Positions 14,073 through 14,612 of a stretch of DNA of 14,612 nucleotides are shown here, piece after piece (position 1 is the first letter of the stretch; the number at the start of each line of letters is the position of its first letter). This stretch comes from Chromatiales bacterium (GTDB lineage: Bacteria; Pseudomonadota; Gammaproteobacteria; Chromatiales; Chromatiaceae). The notes under the pieces are model-generated. The model worked only from the letters and a program-made list of their open reading frames with translations, had not been told where the DNA came from and did not search any database. The position numbers and the translations under genes are program-made. Where the stretch lies: NCBI GenBank assembly GCA_024762485.1, contig JANTHH010000048.1, forward strand, positions 1-14,612. Reading direction: 5' to 3'.

Positions 14073-14612
14073 TCAGTCGCTGTCCAGCAGCTGCAACTTG
14101 CGAAACAGGGTCCGCTTGCTGATCCCCAGTTGGCGCGCCAGGCTGTCGCGGTCGCCGTGGTAGCGGGCGCTCACCTGCTGCAGATAACGCCGTTCGAGCT
14201 CATCCAGCGGGATGATCTGTTCGTCATCCGCTAGCGCCGCTTCGACCGTTGGCATGGTTTCCTGGCGTGGCTGCCCGCAGCACTCGTCAGGCAGGTGGCG
14301 GGGCAGCAGGAGGTCGTCATCGGCGAGGATGATGGCGCGTTCGAGCAGGTTGCGCAGCTCGCGGATGTTGCCGGGAAAGGCGTATTGCAGCAGGCAGTCC
14401 AGGGCCTCGGGCGAGAGCTGGATGTCACGCTTGCCGGCCAGGCGCGCCAGCAGGGAATCGATCAGCAGGGGCAGGTCCTCGCGGCGCTCGCGCAGTGCCG
14501 GCAGGGGGATAGGGAAGGTGCTGATGCGGTAGTACAGGTCCTGGCGGAAGGCGCCGGCCTCGACCATCTGCTTCAGGTCGCGGTGGCTGGCGCACACCAG
14601 GCGGAAGTCGGC
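14073..14612 (-). CDS. Sigma-54 dependent transcriptional activator, C-terminal part (cut by window edge)
   Basis: 179 codons visible, continuing beyond base 14612. The piece begins inside the AAA+ domain (ADFRLVCASHRDL) and shows AFRQDLYYRISTFPIPLPAL and RERREDLPLL, the conserved stretch after the sensor I region, then the sensor II-type FPGNIRELRNLLERA. After a linker comes a Fis-type helix-turn-helix, DSLARQLGISKRTLFRKLQLL, ending a few residues later. Proteins of this class contact sigma-54 RNA polymerase and open promoters with ATP. The sensing domain (response-regulator receiver, PAS or other) lies outside the window, so signal and targets are unknown. The ending LFRKLQLL replaces the usual LYRKLK. 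A truncated copy of the palindromic repeat starts about 35 bases after its stop and could act as a 3' hairpin. Confidence 0.92.
   Translation of the reverse strand, partial: ADFRLVCASHRDLKQMVEAGAFRQDLYYRISTFPIPLPALRERREDLPLLIDSLLARLAGKRDIQLSPEALDCLLQYAFPGNIRELRNLLERAIILADDDLLLPRHLPDECCGQPRQETMPTVEAALADDEQIIPLDELERRYLQQVSARYHGDRDSLARQLGISKRTLFRKLQLLDSD

Overview
The window reads as chromosomal DNA of a fairly GC-rich Gram-negative bacterium, most likely a gammaproteobacterium. The pointers are a rhombosortase with a GlyGly-CTERM-type protein, an outer-membrane beta-barrel with a C-terminal Phe, a lipoprotein di-haem peroxidase, a sigma-54 activator, and a sucrose-phosphate synthase/fructokinase/amylosucrase cluster like those of halotolerant methanotrophs and sulfur bacteria. 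Genus cannot be fixed from the sequence. If sucrose is made as a compatible solute, the organism is probably salt-tolerant (inference).

Layout. (1) 1-2550, all minus strand: a large open frame with signal peptide, beta-propeller, DUF11 domain and GGGS/hydrophobic/RRRK tail runs without a stop codon into an OmpA-like barrel with its own signal peptide and a perfect internal Shine-Dalgarno. A strong terminator follows, then the 5' part of a rhombosortase gene, the likely processing enzyme for the GlyGly-CTERM tail. (2) 2551-2833: divergent regulatory region with a perfect FNR/Anr-type box. (3) 2834-4105, plus: a lipoprotein of the di-haem cytochrome c peroxidase/MauG family with an internally duplicated segment. 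(4) 4115-5790, minus: a two-gene DNA-damage operon, a Y-family polymerase followed by a very short SRAP (YedK/HMCES) protein. Its promoter has a perfect TATAAT abutting GTTC-N7-GTTC, the direct-repeat LexA operator known from alphaproteobacteria. (5) 6058-11250, plus: sucrose-phosphate synthase, fructokinase, amylosucrase. Facing them on the minus strand (11232-13368) are a GH100-like (invertase-type) glycosidase and a stand-alone sucrose-phosphate phosphatase; the two sets overlap tail to tail by 19 bp. (6) 13369-14072: non-coding stretch with three full and one truncated copy of a ~93-bp palindromic element at ~120-bp period. (7) 14073-14612, minus: C-terminal part of a sigma-54 enhancer-binding protein that continues past the window.

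How the genes fit together. In region 5 the synthase makes sucrose-6-phosphate from UDP-glucose (or another NDP-glucose) and fructose-6-phosphate. Its own phosphatase-like domain looks degenerate, and the separate phosphatase with an intact active site would finish the job. Amylosucrase (glucan plus fructose) and the putative invertase (glucose plus fructose) would dismantle sucrose, and fructokinase would return fructose to fructose-6-phosphate. The locus therefore looks like a complete sucrose turnover cycle. Region 4 looks like a lesion-bypass/abasic-site module under SOS-type control. Region 1 looks like a surface-protein substrate with its dedicated intramembrane protease.
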